Shown piece after piece: positions 6,137-8,472 of a DNA stretch of 8,472 nucleotides; position 1 is the first letter of the stretch, and every line of letters starts with the position of its first letter. Location: the NCBI GenBank assembly GCA_958427375.1, contig CAUABY010000084.1, positions 1 to 8,472 on the forward strand. Direction: 5' to 3'. The notes under the pieces are model-generated. The model had not been told where the DNA came from. It searched no databases and worked only from the letters and a program-made list of their open reading frames with translations. The stretch is from an uncultured Eubacteriales bacterium (lineage in GTDB: Bacteria; Bacillota; Clostridia; Oscillospirales; Oscillospiraceae). The translations under genes were made by a program, and so were the position numbers.

Positions 6137-6154
6137 ATAAAAAGGAGGGATAGT

Positions 6155-8218
6155 GTGTATAGAAGCAAAGCAAGGAAAACCGTCGCTTTTTTCCTGTGTG
6201 TAATATTTTTGCTGTCAAGCGCCGGGTGCCAAAGGGAGAACAGTTCCGCGCCTGAGACTGATTCGGAAGTTCCGGCGGAGGGCTTCTCCCTTGCGTATAT
6301 GCCGCTCCCGGATGAGCTTGTGCTGTATACAGCCCTGTTTGCCGAAGAAAACGCCGTTTATATTGGCGGATTTAGCCCCACCGGAGCTGCTGCTTTTGGG
6401 AAATATGCTGATGGTTCGTTCAAAAAATATGAGTTGCCGGAGGATATAAGCTACATCTATGCCTGCTGTTCTGTCGGCGATAAGGCAATAGCGCTTGCCG
6501 GGGATTACCCCCAATTCTGGACGGATGTAAACGGAAACCGTCATCTGAATGACGACCCGGGAAAAAGCATCAGCATCATTGTATATGGATTAAACGGAGA
6601 GATTAGCTCACAAATTCCGATAAATGACGAGCGCGTGCTTGAACAAAATGTGAAATCTATCCGCTATTATAACGACAAATTTTATCTGCTCGCGCAGATA
6701 GACTTATCCGGCAATGTATCAAATATCCTGCAAACGGAGAACAGCACCTTTATTTCACAGGAGCTTACAGGCGAGGGGATAGCCCTGTGCTATTACGATG
6801 CAGCGGCCGATGGCGGCGACAACATGGCAAAGCTTGCCTCGGTGGATGCCTTGACTTTTCAGCTTTCGGATATTTATGCCGACGATGAGCGCTTTTTTGA
6901 CGGCCTTGGATATACGTCGGACGGGAAATACCTGATCAACGCGGACGGTGTTTTGCTTGAAACGGACATGGGCGGCAGCATAAGCGAGCTTTTCAGCTTC
7001 TCGGAAATCGGCTCCGCGAAGCTGAATTTTACAGAAATTTTTGAATTTGAGGGGGATTATCTTGCCGTAGCGAGGAATCAAACATATATCACCAAAATTA
7101 CATACGGCAAGCTAAACGATACTCGACAAGAGCTTAGACTTCTGGCTGTTGTCAACTCTCCGGCAATAACCGGGCTTGTTGAACGTTTTAACCGCAGCAG
7201 CTTGGACTATGTGGTAAAAATTGAATATATTGGCGATATGAGCCAAGAGCAGTTAAACGCCGCTGCTGCTACAGGAAACGGCCCGGATATTTATGCCATG
7301 ATTGGAACTGATGTATTTGAAAATGTCCGGCATGATGCCATGTTTGAAAACTTATACCCTTATCTTCTGAATGATGCCGACTATGGCACTGAAACGCTTA
7401 TACCTGCGCTGCTTGACGCGGTTATGGAAAATGGGGCACTTTATAACATACCTATAGATTTTATGGTATGGACATTTTGCGCGCAGAAAGACCGCTTGCC
7501 GCAGGGCGGGATTGACTTTGCGGCACTTGCAGGTGAATATGCCGCGCCTATATTCTCGTCGTCTCTATCTCAGTCCGATTTGTGGTACTGGATCAGCAAT
7601 CTTTATCTAAATAATTATTTGGACGAGCAGAAAATGTCCGTTGATTTTGAAACCGAGGAATTTATTTCTCTTCTTGAATATTGTGATAAGGTCGATAAAC
7701 TCCAGATACCCTCCGACGATTTCGGAATTATCCATTTAGAGCAGCTCTCTACCGTTTTGCGCCTTGAATATCTTCACAATCGCTATGGGGAAAACTATTC
7801 CTTGAACGCCGGAATAGGAAGCGCCTTTTCCATCCAGCAAAGCCTTGCCATATCCTCCCTCAGCAAAAACAAGGACGGAGTATGGCAATTTGTAAGAGCT
7901 GCGCTCTCTCCAAATTTCCCTCAGTCGGCAGACCTTTGCCTGCCCGCAACGCAAAAACGCTTCGACGCCCTCCTTGCGCAGGGACTTAACGGAAGCCTGT
8001 GGAATCTAACGGAAGCTATACAAATCAGCGACTATGATGTGCAGGAGCTCCGCGAATTGGTTGACAGCACCCGCGTTCTCCTTGATGAATACCCCGATAT
8101 CATCCAAATCATGAAGGAAGAAGCGGCGAAATTCTTTGCCGGGGATAAAACCGCCGCCCAAACAGCCGAAGCTATTCAATCGCGTGTGAATATTGTGTTA
8201 TCCGAACGGTATGGCTGA
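6155..8218 (+). CDS. Large lipoprotein: propeller-like and solute-binding-protein-like (paralogue 2)
   Basis: This is a 687-residue predicted lipoprotein with a GTG start, placed by AAAGGAGGG (6141-6149) 5-6 nt upstream and by the signal sequence that follows (RSKARK, hydrophobic 10-22, SSAGC with Cys25 as the likely lipid site). Residues about 45-315 carry beta-rich stretches such as ENAVYIGGFSPTG and FEFEGDYLAVARNQTYIT. The solute-binding-like half begins near residue 327 (LRLLAVVNSPAITGLVERFN) and contains AAATGNGPDIYAMIGTDVF, ENGALYNIPIDF and LAISSLSKNKDGVWQFVRAAL (from residue 564). The tail QSRVNIVLSERYG parallels QSRVSIYLAEQYG of the first protein, showing common ancestry, although overall identity is low by eye. 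The two are therefore old, diverged paralogues, unlike the near-identical SH3 genes. No permease, ATPase or promoter is visible nearby and no clear terminator follows. Ligand and role are unknown. Confidence 0.82.
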   Translation: MYRSKARKTVAFFLCVIFLLSSAGCQRENSSAPETDSEVPAEGFSLAYMPLPDELVLYTALFAEENAVYIGGFSPTGAAAFGKYADGSFKKYELPEDISYIYACCSVGDKAIALAGDYPQFWTDVNGNRHLNDDPGKSISIIVYGLNGEISSQIPINDERVLEQNVKSIRYYNDKFYLLAQIDLSGNVSNILQTENSTFISQELTGEGIALCYYDAAADGGDNMAKLASVDALTFQLSDIYADDERFFDGLGYTSDGKYLINADGVLLETDMGGSISELFSFSEIGSAKLNFTEIFEFEGDYLAVARNQTYITKITYGKLNDTRQELRLLAVVNSPAITGLVERFNRSSLDYVVKIEYIGDMSQEQLNAAAATGNGPDIYAMIGTDVFENVRHDAMFENLYPYLLNDADYGTETLIPALLDAVMENGALYNIPIDFMVWTFCAQKDRLPQGGIDFAALAGEYAAPIFSSSLSQSDLWYWISNLYLNNYLDEQKMSVDFETEEFISLLEYCDKVDKLQIPSDDFGIIHLEQLSTVLRLEYLHNRYGENYSLNAGIGSAFSIQQSLAISSLSKNKDGVWQFVRAALSPNFPQSADLCLPATQKRFDALLAQGLNGSLWNLTEAIQISDYDVQELRELVDSTRVLLDEYPDIIQIMKEEAAKFFAGDKTAAQTAEAIQSRVNIVLSERYG

Positions 8219-8344
8219 CGGAAAAACCACCGACACGCTGGGAGTGCATCGCTCAAGGTCAGGCCACAGCGAATAAGCGGCTCCGGTGAATTTTCATCAT
8301 CTTACTACATGGCATTTTGCTTGCTCATATCCCGGCACGGCGCG

Positions 8345-8472
8345 CATGTCTGGGTATTGGCAGCAAAAATATAAAACAAAAAATATAAAGAAAGGAAAGA
8401 AAAATTATGAAAAGCAAGAAACTTTTGTCAATTCTTCTCGTCTTATCATTAGCGATGTGTATTTTCCCCGCA
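8345..8472 (+). repeat. Direct repeat copy 2 (cut by window end)
   Basis: This is the second copy of the leader and signal-peptide region at 2919-3039. The ATG positions are 5433 bp apart. It shares the segment from TATAAAG through the end except for 8394 (G versus A at 2961) and 8428 (T versus G at 2995). Upstream the match decays before about 8342, marking the left edge of the duplicated block. Confidence 0.9.
8407..8472 (+). CDS. Second exported SH3-like protein gene, first 22 codons only
   Basis: The frame runs to the window end and encodes a signal-peptide start identical to that of the gene at 2974 except Ser8 for Ala8. Its purine-rich leader contains AAAGGAAAG (about 8391-8399), a slightly better ribosome binding site than the first copy. 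It follows lipoprotein gene 2 by 188 nt with no clear promoter or terminator between them. The SH3 domain itself lies outside the window, so the product name rests on near-identity of the start with copy 1. Confidence 0.75.
   Translation, partial: MKSKKLLSILLVLSLAMCIFPA

Larger units (their letters stand above)
5565..6154. other. 590-bp gap with hairpins and no convincing gene
   Basis: The space between the two lipoprotein genes holds a small hairpin at the first gene's stop (GCCGC 5567-5571 with GCGGC 5575-5579) and four further hairpins listed separately. Plus-strand frames across it (5580-5891 and 5771-6094) run through the hairpins, lack ribosome binding sites and look non-coding. Two short overlapping minus-strand frames (5750-5869, 39 codons; 5781-5915, 44 codons) also lack ribosome binding sites. 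No good promoter for the second lipoprotein gene was found, so it may depend on read-through. GC content varies along the gap, with a GC-rich core at about 5795-5925, which could be a relic or dispersed repeat. Confidence 0.5.

Noticed and set aside
8357..8389. TTGGCA and TATAAA upstream of the second SH3 gene as a promoter
   Set aside because: The spacing is 21 nt, too long for a normal sigma-A promoter, and the AT run gives such boxes by chance.
1..8472. CRISPR array, tRNA or rRNA genes, transposase or integrase
   Set aside because: No spaced short repeats, no tRNA-like cloverleaf, no rRNA sequence and no recognisable recombinase or transposase motif were seen on either strand.

Overview
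The window looks like a chromosomal segment from a Gram-positive anaerobe of the class Clostridia (Oscillospiraceae or Christensenellales type). The signs are AGGAGG-type ribosome binding sites, lipoprotein signal peptides, a BlaI/BlaR1-type pair without a beta-lactam sensor, and large solute-binding-protein-like lipoproteins. This placement is inferred from gene style only. Composition changes sharply after about position 860: the first gene is very GC-rich, the middle is moderate, and one small gene is clearly AT-rich. This suggests a core metabolic gene beside an accessory island.

Layout: (1) positions 2-805 (+) hold the 3' part of an aspartate kinase gene, closed by a strong hairpin terminator. 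(2) A compact minus-strand operon spans 2639 down to 882. It encodes a BlaI/MecI-family repressor, an M56 (BlaR1-type) membrane metalloprotease joined to it by an ATGA overlap, and a 79-residue exported Trp-rich peptide 16 nt further on. (3) A 334-bp AT-rich divergent control region (2640-2973) contains a strong plus-strand sigma-A-type promoter, a weaker minus-strand promoter and a small inverted repeat at the latter's start point. (4) A plus-strand series follows: a small exported SH3-like protein (2974-3321), a 726-residue lipoprotein with an apparent N-terminal propeller-like half and a C-terminal solute-binding half (3384-5564), a 590-bp non-coding gap with several hairpins, a second paralogous lipoprotein of 687 residues (6155-8218), and the first 22 codons of a second, nearly identical SH3-protein gene (8407 to the window end). 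The locus therefore appears to be a tandem array whose unit repeats after about 5.4 kb.

Hypothesis (inference): the protease/repressor pair senses an envelope signal, possibly the co-encoded secreted peptide, and controls its own operon and perhaps the divergent surface-protein array. The array encodes exported SH3-like proteins and membrane-anchored lipoproteins with no ABC permease or ATPase in view. Both lipoprotein genes are preceded by a perfect 14-bp hairpin placed directly before the same AAAAAGGAGG ribosome-binding segment. The two hairpins differ in sequence, which points to conserved structure and post-transcriptional control.
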